Part shown: positions 18,675 to 25,803 of the stretch, piece after piece
Numbering within the stretch: the stretch's first letter is position 1
Layout of the letters: each line of letters begins with the position of its first letter
Source: JBJHCA01 sp050485785
GTDB lineage: Bacteria > Bacteroidota > Bacteroidia > Chitinophagales > Saprospiraceae
NCBI GenBank assembly: GCA_050485785.1
Contig: JBJHCA010000014.1
Span: 1-50,504 of the forward strand
Reading direction: 5' to 3'
Length of the DNA: 50,504 nt
Translations under genes and position numbers: made by a program
Notes under the pieces: generated by a model
What the model saw: the letters and a program-made list of their open reading frames with translations, nothing else
What the model was told of the DNA's origin: nothing
The model's database searches: none

Positions 18675-19178
18675 ATGATCGCTAACATTTTACTTTACTC
18701 TGCTATTACACTGGGAGCATTTATGCTCATGGAATTTGTGGCGTGGTTTGCCCACAAATACATTATGCACGGTCTGCTCTGGAACTGGCATGAAGATCAT
18801 CATAAACCCGGCCATGAGAAAGACGGATTCTTTGAAAAAAATGACCGCTTTTTCCTGGTGTTTGCCATTCCCAGTGCAGCATTTTACATTATCGGCCCGG
18901 CAGTGGAAGGCATGTTTCCGCTGTTCTTTGTGGGCGTGGGTATCTCTGTTTACGGTCTGGTGTACTTCCTTATTCACGATGTGTATATCCACCGCCGTTT
19001 TAAATGGTTTAAGCACCTCGATTCACGATATAGCAGAGCCATACTCAAAGCCCACGGAGCCCATCATGCCAAACAAACCAAAGACAACTGTGAATCTTTC
19101 GGGCTGCTGGTTATTCATCCGCGTTTCCTCAAAAAGGGATCCCGGCATTCAAAAAAGCAATCAACCCAAAATCTATGA
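18675..19178 (+). CDS. crtZ: Beta-carotene hydroxylase, CrtZ-like
   Basis: A 167-residue membrane di-iron hydroxylase. It shows the histidine clusters of the fatty-acid-hydroxylase/CrtZ group: HKYIMHG, WHEDHH, HDVYIHRRF and HGAHHAKQ. CrtZ hydroxylates carbon 3 of beta-ionone rings, so it would finish the cyclised end of a monocyclic carotenoid. Membrane segments lie near residues 5-25, 55-75 and 77-97. It is 15 bases downstream of the CruF-like gene and shares ATGA with the next gene. Confidence 0.87.
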   Translation: MIANILLYSAITLGAFMLMEFVAWFAHKYIMHGLLWNWHEDHHKPGHEKDGFFEKNDRFFLVFAIPSAAFYIIGPAVEGMFPLFFVGVGISVYGLVYFLIHDVYIHRRFKWFKHLDSRYSRAILKAHGAHHAKQTKDNCESFGLLVIHPRFLKKGSRHSKKQSTQNL

Positions 19179-19678
19179 CCCGGGTTTCTAATACCACTGA
19201 CTTCGGAAAGTTTCTGGAGCGGTTTGAACTGATCGAGCTTCCGGTAAGTATACACAGCGACGCACAGTTTGAAGTCAATAGAGACACCTACCCGCTTCCC
19301 GAAGCCATGCTCATGCACTTTATTGCGCCCATTGAAGATTTTGAACCGGATGAATTTACGGAAGCTACCCCGGCCTTCCGTTTTCCCGTATCTCACGATG
19401 CCTTTGCCATCATTTACTGGATAGCCTGCCTGCACAAACAATGTTTTGTTCTGGCAACGTACAACCGGCTGGGTGAATTTGTAGACCGCACTGAACTGGC
19501 CGGCACATGGCTCCACGGCAGAGAAGTAACTCAGGCAGTAGCCAGAATTGAAGAAGACTTCTTCATTTTTAAGTCTTTCGGTAAAGCCACGGATGATCAG
19601 AATTGGCTGGGTAACCCGGAAAATGTAAGCTCCGTCAATCTTCATATCCTGGACACCGGGCACATTCAAACCATCTGA
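19175..19678 (+). CDS. Hypothetical protein at the end of the carotenoid run
   Basis: A 167-residue soluble protein that I do not recognise. It has no signal peptide or membrane segments. It contains two Cys in ACLHKQCFVLATYN and an even alpha/beta composition. Its ATG overlaps the crtZ stop (ATGA at 19175-19178), so it is almost certainly co-translated with the carotenoid genes. It may be only an operon passenger; a carotenoid role is not shown by sequence. Confidence 0.65.
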   Translation: MTRVSNTTDFGKFLERFELIELPVSIHSDAQFEVNRDTYPLPEAMLMHFIAPIEDFEPDEFTEATPAFRFPVSHDAFAIIYWIACLHKQCFVLATYNRLGEFVDRTELAGTWLHGREVTQAVARIEEDFFIFKSFGKATDDQNWLGNPENVSSVNLHILDTGHIQTI

Positions 19679-19721
19679 ACTCCGGCCGGATTACAGGATA
19701 TGACCTCATAAAACAACAACC

Positions 19722-21857
19722 TTGAAAGGAAAAAAACTCGACACCGATTCGCTTCGAAAAGCGATTATCCGATTATACAGAAGCCAGCCCAAAAAGAAGC
19801 TGAATGCCCGCCAGGTGGTCAAAACACTTAATCTTGCCAACAACAAAGACTCCGTACAGGACGCTCTGTCAAAGCTGGCCGACGAAGGTGTACTCAAAGC
19901 CAACCGTGAAGGCAAATTCAGACTGGCCAAAGGCATTCAGTCAACCATGGAAAAAAAAGCCACCGGTTATGTAGACATGACCCGATCGGGAAATGCATAC
20001 ATTCTGTGTGATGATCTTGAACGCGATGTGTTTGTCCACCTAAAAAAACTGAATACCGCACTTGACGGTGATTACGTTGAAGTAGCTTACCGCAATGTCC
20101 GCGGCTCGGCCAATCCTGCCGGGGAAGTTGTAAAAGTACTCAAGCGCGCCACCGATTTCTTTATAGGAACATTACATGTTAGCAGAAAATATGCCTACTT
20201 CATTCCCGATAAAGAAAAAATGCCGGTTGACATCTATGTGCCGCTCGATAAAGTAGGTGCTGCCCGAACCGGCGATAAAGTGGTGGTAAAAGTCACTGAC
20301 TGGAAAAGCAGCGAAGCACGCAATCCTAAAGGAGAAGTGGTTTCTATAATGAGTGACCTGGAAGATGATACCGTCCAAATGCAGGCTATCCTCATTAATC
20401 ACGGATTTCCCGTTACCTTTCCCGATGAAGTACTGAGTGAAATCAATGTACTGCCTGCAGGTATCAGCCCGGAAGAATTAAAAGGCAGACGCGATTTCAG
20501 GGATACGGATGTTGTGACCATCGACCCGGTAGATGCCAAGGACTTTGATGATGCCCTCTCCATCAGGGAACTCGAAAACGGAAACTACGAGGTGGGGGTA
20601 CATATAGCCGATGTTACCCACTACGTTAAACCGGGATCGGCCATTGACAAGGAAGCCTATCACCGGGCAACCAGTGTTTATCTGGTGGGCAGTGTGCTGC
20701 CCATGCTTCCCGAACGGCTTTCCAATGAACTCTGTTCGCTCAGGCCTGATGAGGACAGTCTTACCTTTTCGGCTGTTTTTACGTTCAACAAAAATGACAA
20801 GCTGGTAGGTAGCTGGTTTGGTAAAGGGGTTATCCACTCGCGGCACCGCTTTACCTACGAAGAAGCCCAGGAAATGATAGAGGGTAAAGAACACAAAATG
20901 TCATCCATCATTATCCGGCTTAATAACCTGGCTAAAAAGCTCCGCACACGCAGGTTTGAAGAAGGCTCCATCGGATTTGAATCACCGGAACTCAAATTTG
21001 TGCTCGACAGCCAGGGCAAACCCACGTTGGTTTCGCTCAAAAAACGCTTTGATGCCCACAAACTCGTGGAGGAATTTATGCTGCTGGCCAATAAGGAAGT
21101 AGCTGCCTTAATATACAAAAAAGGCCGTGACAGGGAAGTTCCATTTGTTTACCGCATCCACGATACACCCGACATGGCCAAAGTGGAGGAGTTTGCCGTA
21201 TTTGCCCGCCATCTTGGCTTTAACGTTGATGCCAGCTCCACCCAGGGCGTGGTAAAAAGTTATAACCAGCTCATGGATGCCCTAGAAGAAAAACCCGAAC
21301 TCAATATTCTGGAGTCTCTAGCAATCAGAACCATGGCCAAAGCCGTATATTCGGCAGACAATATCGGTCACTTTGGACTGGGATTTGAACACTATACCCA
21401 TTTTACATCCCCCATCCGGCGATATGCAGATATACTGGTTCACCGATTGCTGGAAGCCAACCTGGAAACCATTTTCCGCACTGAAAAGGAAATCCTGCAA
21501 AAGCAGTGTATTTACGTTTCCGCTCAGGAGCGCAAAGCAGTAGAAGCCGAACGCGAATCAGTGAAATACAAACAGGCGGAATACCTCAATCAGTTTATTG
21601 GCGATTCCTTTCAGGGAACCGTATCCGGTATGAACGAAAAGGGTTTCTTTGTGACGCTTCGCGAAAACTACTGCGAAGGCTTTGTTCCCTTTCTGCAGTT
21701 TGATGAACCCTATGATGTAAGCCCCGACCGGCTCAAAGCTGCTGCACGGTACAGCAGGCAATCGTTTGTGATGGGCCAGGAAGTAACCGTCAATGTGGTC
21801 AGGGTTGACCTCGGGCGAAAACAGGTTGACCTGGAATACGTAGAAATGGACGAATAA
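19722..21857 (+). CDS. rnr: Ribonuclease R (RNB-family 3'-5' exoribonuclease), TTG start
   Basis: A 711-residue exoribonuclease that degrades structured RNA. The N-terminal winged-helix-like domain (1-75) precedes cold-shock domains. The RNB catalytic core starts near residue 268 with DPVDAKDFDDALSI, whose aspartates hold the metal ions, and continues with HYTHFTSPIRRYAD. A C-terminal S1 domain covers about 625-705 (FQGTVSGMNEKGFFVTL). The start is TTG at 19722: an in-frame stop at 19701-19703 rules out anything further upstream, and the next ATG would delete the N-terminal domain. It begins 43 bases after the carotenoid run. Confidence 0.93.
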   Translation: MKGKKLDTDSLRKAIIRLYRSQPKKKLNARQVVKTLNLANNKDSVQDALSKLADEGVLKANREGKFRLAKGIQSTMEKKATGYVDMTRSGNAYILCDDLERDVFVHLKKLNTALDGDYVEVAYRNVRGSANPAGEVVKVLKRATDFFIGTLHVSRKYAYFIPDKEKMPVDIYVPLDKVGAARTGDKVVVKVTDWKSSEARNPKGEVVSIMSDLEDDTVQMQAILINHGFPVTFPDEVLSEINVLPAGISPEELKGRRDFRDTDVVTIDPVDAKDFDDALSIRELENGNYEVGVHIADVTHYVKPGSAIDKEAYHRATSVYLVGSVLPMLPERLSNELCSLRPDEDSLTFSAVFTFNKNDKLVGSWFGKGVIHSRHRFTYEEAQEMIEGKEHKMSSIIIRLNNLAKKLRTRRFEEGSIGFESPELKFVLDSQGKPTLVSLKKRFDAHKLVEEFMLLANKEVAALIYKKGRDREVPFVYRIHDTPDMAKVEEFAVFARHLGFNVDASSTQGVVKSYNQLMDALEEKPELNILESLAIRTMAKAVYSADNIGHFGLGFEHYTHFTSPIRRYADILVHRLLEANLETIFRTEKEILQKQCIYVSAQERKAVEAERESVKYKQAEYLNQFIGDSFQGTVSGMNEKGFFVTLRENYCEGFVPFLQFDEPYDVSPDRLKAAARYSRQSFVMGQEVTVNVVRVDLGRKQVDLEYVEMDE

Positions 21858-22004
21858 CACAGTTCAAAAACTCCGGTAAGTTTCCTTTGCTGCTCATGCA
21901 TCCGGCACACATTAATTCAGCTTTACTCAGCTGGTAATGAACACAGTGCAAGCAGGCAAATATTTTTGTTGAGTTTTTATTCGTTTCGCTGCGATAAATT
22001 GTCG

Positions 22005-22012
22005 TATCTTTG
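22005..22012 (+). promoter_or_regulatory. -7 box of the initiator tRNA gene
   Basis: TATCTTTG matches TAnnTTTG exactly and lies 9 bases upstream of the mature tRNA 5' end. This is the clearest promoter box in the window and supports placement in Bacteroidota. Confidence 0.7.
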
Positions 22013-22021
22013 CACCCACAT

Positions 22022-22094
<73 letters not shown>

Positions 22095-22103
22095 CACAAT
22101 ACA

Positions 22104-22144
22104 GGCGCAAAACACTCATTATCAGTGGTTTGTGCCTTTTTTTT
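22104..22144 (+). terminator. Rho-independent terminator of the tRNA
   Basis: A 13-bp stem (22104-22116 with 22124-22136; one G-U pair and one A-G mismatch) with a 7-base loop is followed by eight T residues at 22137-22144. It starts 10 bases after the tRNA. Confidence 0.85.
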
Positions 22145-22457
22145 GCAAAAAACTTTACACGGCACGGCTGTTTTTTACACCGAATTTTCCTACCGAAATC
22201 GCGGCTAAACTCATATATCTTAATTTTAATAAAGTATAAGAGTATGCTCAGCGTCGATGAAGTGAATGCCCGTATTGTTAGGAGTAACCATGGCTGGTAC
22301 ATCAGTTTTTACAGCCAAAACCCTGTAACATTTAAAAAAGAGCTTCATCGAAGAAAAGGCGAGATGAATCGAATAAAGATATTGATCAAAGGGAAGCATT
22401 TGCCCAACTGTTGCGGGCTTTTTTTATGGTGTTTATCGTTTAGAGTCCATCACATTT
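22145..22457. other. AT-rich intergenic stretch with a doubtful small frame
   Basis: Between the tRNA terminator and the repeat array there is no recognised gene. A frame from ATG 22244 reads VNARIVRSNHGWYISFYSQN and then FKKELHRRKGEMNRIKILIK. Its first 50 codons look protein-like, but it runs on through the 22-bp repeat array to a stop at 22553-22555, which suggests a decayed gene rather than an intact one. I do not recognise the family. Composition is more AT-rich than the flanking chromosome. Confidence 0.35.
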
Positions 22458-22540
22458 TTTCCAAATTTACCCACGTACCTTTCCAAATTTACCCACACAT
22501 CTTTCCAAATTTACCCACGCACTTTTCCAAATTTACCCAC
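22458..22540 (+). repeat. Four direct repeats at an exact 22-bp pitch (iteron-like)
   Basis: The 17-base unit TTTCCAAATTTACCCAC occurs four times without mismatch, at 22458, 22480, 22502 and 22524, separated by 5-base variable spacers (GTACC, ACATC, GCACT). The pitch of 22 is not a multiple of 3, so this is not a coding repeat, and it is close to two DNA helical turns, so a protein could bind every copy on the same face. The array ends 62 bases upstream of the AAA+ ATPase start. Confidence 0.95.
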
Positions 22541-22602
22541 GAAAAATTAAAATAATCTCTGTTAAGTTTTGATTATTAGCGCATTGAAAATATCTTTGCT
22601 GC

Positions 22603-23844
22603 ATGTTTAGTCGTCAATCAGTTGATCAAATAGAGGAAGCTTTAAGCGACACTCCTGTAATACTTGTTAACGGTGCCAGGCAAGTTGGAAAAAGCACCTT
22701 ATGCAAGCAATTAATCCGTGATGGTATTTTTAAAGGCGAATCTGTTACTTTGGATGAACCCGCGGTTTTAACGGCAGCTTTGGCTGACCCTATGGGTTTT
22801 CTGAGAGGATTAAACAAGAACCTGATTATTGATGAAGTGCAACGCGCACCCGGCCTGTTTCTTTCCATTAAAAAATTGGTTGACGATAATAGAAATGGCG
22901 TAAGGTATATCCTCACAGGGTCGGCAGATGTAATGACATTACCCAAAATTGCGGATTCCCTGGCAGGCAGAATCGAAATACACAGCCTGTGGCCACTTTC
23001 TGTAGGAGAAATACAGGGCAAAAAGTCTCGCTTTATGGAAATTCTGGTATCGCCTGACAAGCAATTTTCGAGCAACTCCTGCAACTGGCATGAATTATTG
23101 AAAATGATACATACCGGAGGATATCCCGAAGTAGTGCTTCGAAAAACGGATGCACGGCGCTCAAAGTGGTTTACGGCCTATTTAGCTTCCATTTTGCAGA
23201 AAGACATTCGTGAGTTATCGCGAATAGAAGGCCTGGCCGAAATACCCAAAATACTAAACTTACTGGCAACGCGGGTGGGTAGTACTGTCAACTATTCTGA
23301 TATAGCCAGAATTTCAGGGGTGAAAAATTCCACCTTGCAGCGCTACATTGCCCTACTTGAGCAAGTTTTTCTTGTACTGAAAATTCCGGCATGGACACCA
23401 AGTGCAGAAGGCAAATACGTGAAATCGCCAAAAGTAATTTTAAACGACACCGGCTTGCTTTGCCACTTAAACGGGATTGACAAAGAAGGTATGGTCAGTG
23501 ACCGGACTGCGGCAGGGCCCATTTTGGAAAACTTTGTAATCATGGAAATTTTGAAACAGCTCACTTGGTTTTCCAAAGGATTAAAGCCTTATCACTTTAG
23601 TATGCATAAAGGGGCAGAAGTTGATCTTGTGCTGGAAGACCGACAAAAAAACATTTATGCCATTGAGATAAAATCAACGGCAACACTCCGGCAAGAAGAC
23701 TTTAAAGGACTGAATAGACTGGAAGAAATAGCCGGAAAGAAATTTAAAAAAGGCATTTTACTGTACACCGGCGATCAGTTGCTCAGTGGATTTGGAGGTA
23801 AGAATTTATGGGCGGTACCGGTACCGCAGCTTTGGAATGCATAA
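22603..23844 (+). CDS. AAA+ ATPase with DUF4143 domain
   Basis: A 413-residue stand-alone ATPase. Walker A is GARQVGKST (24-32), Walker B LIIDEVQ (74-80), and a sensor-like LTGSADV follows. A winged-helix-like segment (about 225-265) precedes the C-terminal DUF4143 part, which carries a PD-(D/E)XK nuclease-like pattern: E339 and D341 in GAEVDLVL with E355 and K357 in IEIKST. Such proteins are widespread, mobile and poorly characterised; many are thought to be linked to plasmid, phage or toxin-antitoxin biology. Base composition is more AT-rich than the neighbours and it follows a tRNA gene, both compatible with horizontal transfer. The repeat array lies directly upstream. Confidence 0.9.
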   Translation: MFSRQSVDQIEEALSDTPVILVNGARQVGKSTLCKQLIRDGIFKGESVTLDEPAVLTAALADPMGFLRGLNKNLIIDEVQRAPGLFLSIKKLVDDNRNGVRYILTGSADVMTLPKIADSLAGRIEIHSLWPLSVGEIQGKKSRFMEILVSPDKQFSSNSCNWHELLKMIHTGGYPEVVLRKTDARRSKWFTAYLASILQKDIRELSRIEGLAEIPKILNLLATRVGSTVNYSDIARISGVKNSTLQRYIALLEQVFLVLKIPAWTPSAEGKYVKSPKVILNDTGLLCHLNGIDKEGMVSDRTAAGPILENFVIMEILKQLTWFSKGLKPYHFSMHKGAEVDLVLEDRQKNIYAIEIKSTATLRQEDFKGLNRLEEIAGKKFKKGILLYTGDQLLSGFGGKNLWAVPVPQLWNA

Positions 23845-23858
23845 AACAAAGCCACTTT

Positions 23859-24794
23859 TTACCGCACAGGAAAAAAGCACTCAGCCATCATGCATCGCGC
23901 ACTGCCACCGCCCAACTTCTCAATCAACGGTATTGTAACATCCAGAATGAGTGCTTCCCCTTCTATCATGGCTATCTGATGAGGCAGCAATGATTGTTTG
24001 GCGGTTGATGACATCACCCAGTATCGTTTCCCGCCGGGTGTTCTGATCAGCAGAGCGTTTCCGGCAAATCGTTCGGTTTGTTCCATGCTGATATCCACAA
24101 TGTTCCTTCCGCCGGATTTCAGCATGCTTACCAGTGTATCTCGCTGTTCTGCATCGCGTACCGATGCCAGGCACACAATAGCCCGCTGTTCGCCAATGGC
24201 CAGTATTACATTGGTGTGGTACACCGGTTGACCTTGCTTATCAGCTGCATCAAAAACAAACGGAGTATACCCCAGATGACTGCAAAGTGTCTCCAACACT
24301 GCCGGTTCAGTTCTAGGGCTGCGGCATGCAAAAGCAATGCGGTGAATATGGTCAAATACTATGCTGCCTGTACCCTCCAGAAATTTACCTTCTCGTTCAT
24401 AGTCGGTCAGATCCAGAATATCCCCGGCATTAAAATCGCGAGCTAGCCTGGCAATGAGCCCGTCGCTGCGCTCCTTGCGGCGTACTTCGGCCATCATGGG
24501 ATACAGCACAAGGGTGCCGTCAGCATGGGTACTGAACCAATTGTTGGGAAATACGGCATCGGGCTTGGGCGGTTCAGGCTCATCATCCGCCACTATCACT
24601 CTTATCCCGTGATCGTCCAGCTTTCTGACCATGCCGTCAAACTCACTCCTCGCAACCTCATGTAGCTTTTCGTGGTCGATGTCAACAGCCGGTGATGCCT
24701 GAAATGAATTGCTGTTTGCTGTTTCAGGATTGTATCCGAACCGGGCCGGCCTCACCATGATTAACGTGTCTGTAATTTGTTCCTGCTCAGGCAT
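23859..24794 (-). CDS. CtlX-like citrulline hydrolase / arginine deiminase-related protein
   Basis: A 311-residue guanidino-group-modifying enzyme (amidinotransferase superfamily, pentein fold). Family features visible are DAVFPNNWFSTH, EGTGSIVFDH, YHTNVILAIGEQ (active-site His) and a C-terminal GGGSARCMMAE, in which C301 is the expected nucleophile. This matches the CtlX group, reported to hydrolyse citrulline to ornithine, and less closely arginine deiminases or DDAH. The frame is open upstream to 24860; ATG 24794 is chosen because conserved sequence begins just after it. It converges with the ATPase gene, 14 bases apart. No ornithine aminotransferase gene is nearby. Confidence 0.83.
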   Translation of the reverse strand: MPEQEQITDTLIMVRPARFGYNPETANSNSFQASPAVDIDHEKLHEVARSEFDGMVRKLDDHGIRVIVADDEPEPPKPDAVFPNNWFSTHADGTLVLYPMMAEVRRKERSDGLIARLARDFNAGDILDLTDYEREGKFLEGTGSIVFDHIHRIAFACRSPRTEPAVLETLCSHLGYTPFVFDAADKQGQPVYHTNVILAIGEQRAIVCLASVRDAEQRDTLVSMLKSGGRNIVDISMEQTERFAGNALLIRTPGGKRYWVMSSTAKQSLLPHQIAMIEGEALILDVTIPLIEKLGGGSARCMMAECFFPVR

Positions 24795-24990
24795 GATTTT
24801 GTAGTTTAATGGGGTAAATTTACACCTATCATTGGAATTAAACGGATCCAACTCTGCCAATCAATGGCTTTCCCGCCGGCTTTAGCATGTATTCCTTAAA
24901 TCCTGAATCACCACAGGCAAGCTTAAACTCAATCGATCATGTAGTCGGAAAACGCTATTTTTCCTACCTTGGCACGGTAAATTTTTTGGC

Positions 24991-25803
24991 ATGCGCTTCA
25001 TCTTTACTCTCTTTATACTTTGTACTTTCCTCCAAATTAAGGCCCAGCTGGGGCCCGATATGCTGCGAACAGGCCGAACCGATGCCCTGGGAGGGGCCGA
25101 TATGGGCTTACAGGATATTCATGCCCTTTTTGGAAATCCGGCCGGAATAGCCTGGCTCGAAAGCTGGCAAGCCACTGCAGGGGTGCGTTCCCGCTTTTCC
25201 ATGAAAGAGCTCAGTACGGTAGGCGCTGCCTTTGCCGCTCCACTTGACCAGTATGGCAGCTTTGGCCTGATGGCAGCTTATACCGGCTATGAAACCTACA
25301 ACGAATCCAAAGTTGGCCTCGCCTATGCCCGTCGCCTGCTACCTAAACTCAGCCTGGGCTTAATGATCGATTACTACGGATTCAGGATACCGGAATACGG
25401 CAGCAGGCATGTGTTTACTTTTGAACTGGGAACCCAGGCTGAACTTCTGCCGGGCCTGATGCTGGGAGCATGGGTATTCAGCCCGCTGCCGGTTGAGGTG
25501 GCCGAGGCCGATGACATCCGGCCATACTTTGCACTGGGAGGCGCATGGACAGTCAGCAACCGGTTAAGCCTCCATTTCAAGGCCGCACAGGAAACCGAAT
25601 TCAGACCATCCGTCCATGCGGGTATTGAGTATCTGATGGCCGATGTACTCTACCTCCGGGCCGGAATTTCCACCAACCCGGTTGAAAATGCTTTTGGCAT
25701 CGGCTTTTACACCGGTTCGCTTCGTTTTGATCTTGCTGCTTTGTTTCACCCCAGCCTGGGACTCACTCCGGCACTCAGTATTTCCTATTTTCCCGAAAGA
25801 TGA
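24991..25803 (+). CDS. Outer-membrane beta-barrel protein, PorV/PorQ-like
   Basis: A 270-residue protein with signal peptide MRFIFTLFILCTFLQIKAQ and the motif LGGADMGLQDIHALFGNPAGIAWL, which is typical of PorV/PorQ or UPF0164-like barrels (a GNPAG turn after the first strand). The rest alternates hydrophobic residues in a way that fits about a dozen strands. Its stop overlaps the start of the next gene by ATGA, so the two are translationally coupled. A near-consensus -7 box TACCTTGG lies at 24965. A role in type IX secretion is possible, but the short length argues against PorV proper. Confidence 0.65.
   Translation: MRFIFTLFILCTFLQIKAQLGPDMLRTGRTDALGGADMGLQDIHALFGNPAGIAWLESWQATAGVRSRFSMKELSTVGAAFAAPLDQYGSFGLMAAYTGYETYNESKVGLAYARRLLPKLSLGLMIDYYGFRIPEYGSRHVFTFELGTQAELLPGLMLGAWVFSPLPVEVAEADDIRPYFALGGAWTVSNRLSLHFKAAQETEFRPSVHAGIEYLMADVLYLRAGISTNPVENAFGIGFYTGSLRFDLAALFHPSLGLTPALSISYFPER

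Noticed and set aside
22458..22540. CRISPR array
   Set aside because: Units are 17 bases with only 5-base spacers, four copies and no cas genes. The spacing is too short for spacer storage, so an iteron-like array is a better description.
24815..24830. Further copy of the 22-bp repeat core upstream of the CtlX-like gene
   Set aside because: Only about ten bases of AAATTTACCC match on the minus strand, which is probable by chance in AT-rich intergenic sequence.
24991..25803. PorV, the type IX shuttle protein
   Set aside because: At 270 residues it is much shorter than PorV (about 390), and no porU is nearby; only a general resemblance remains.
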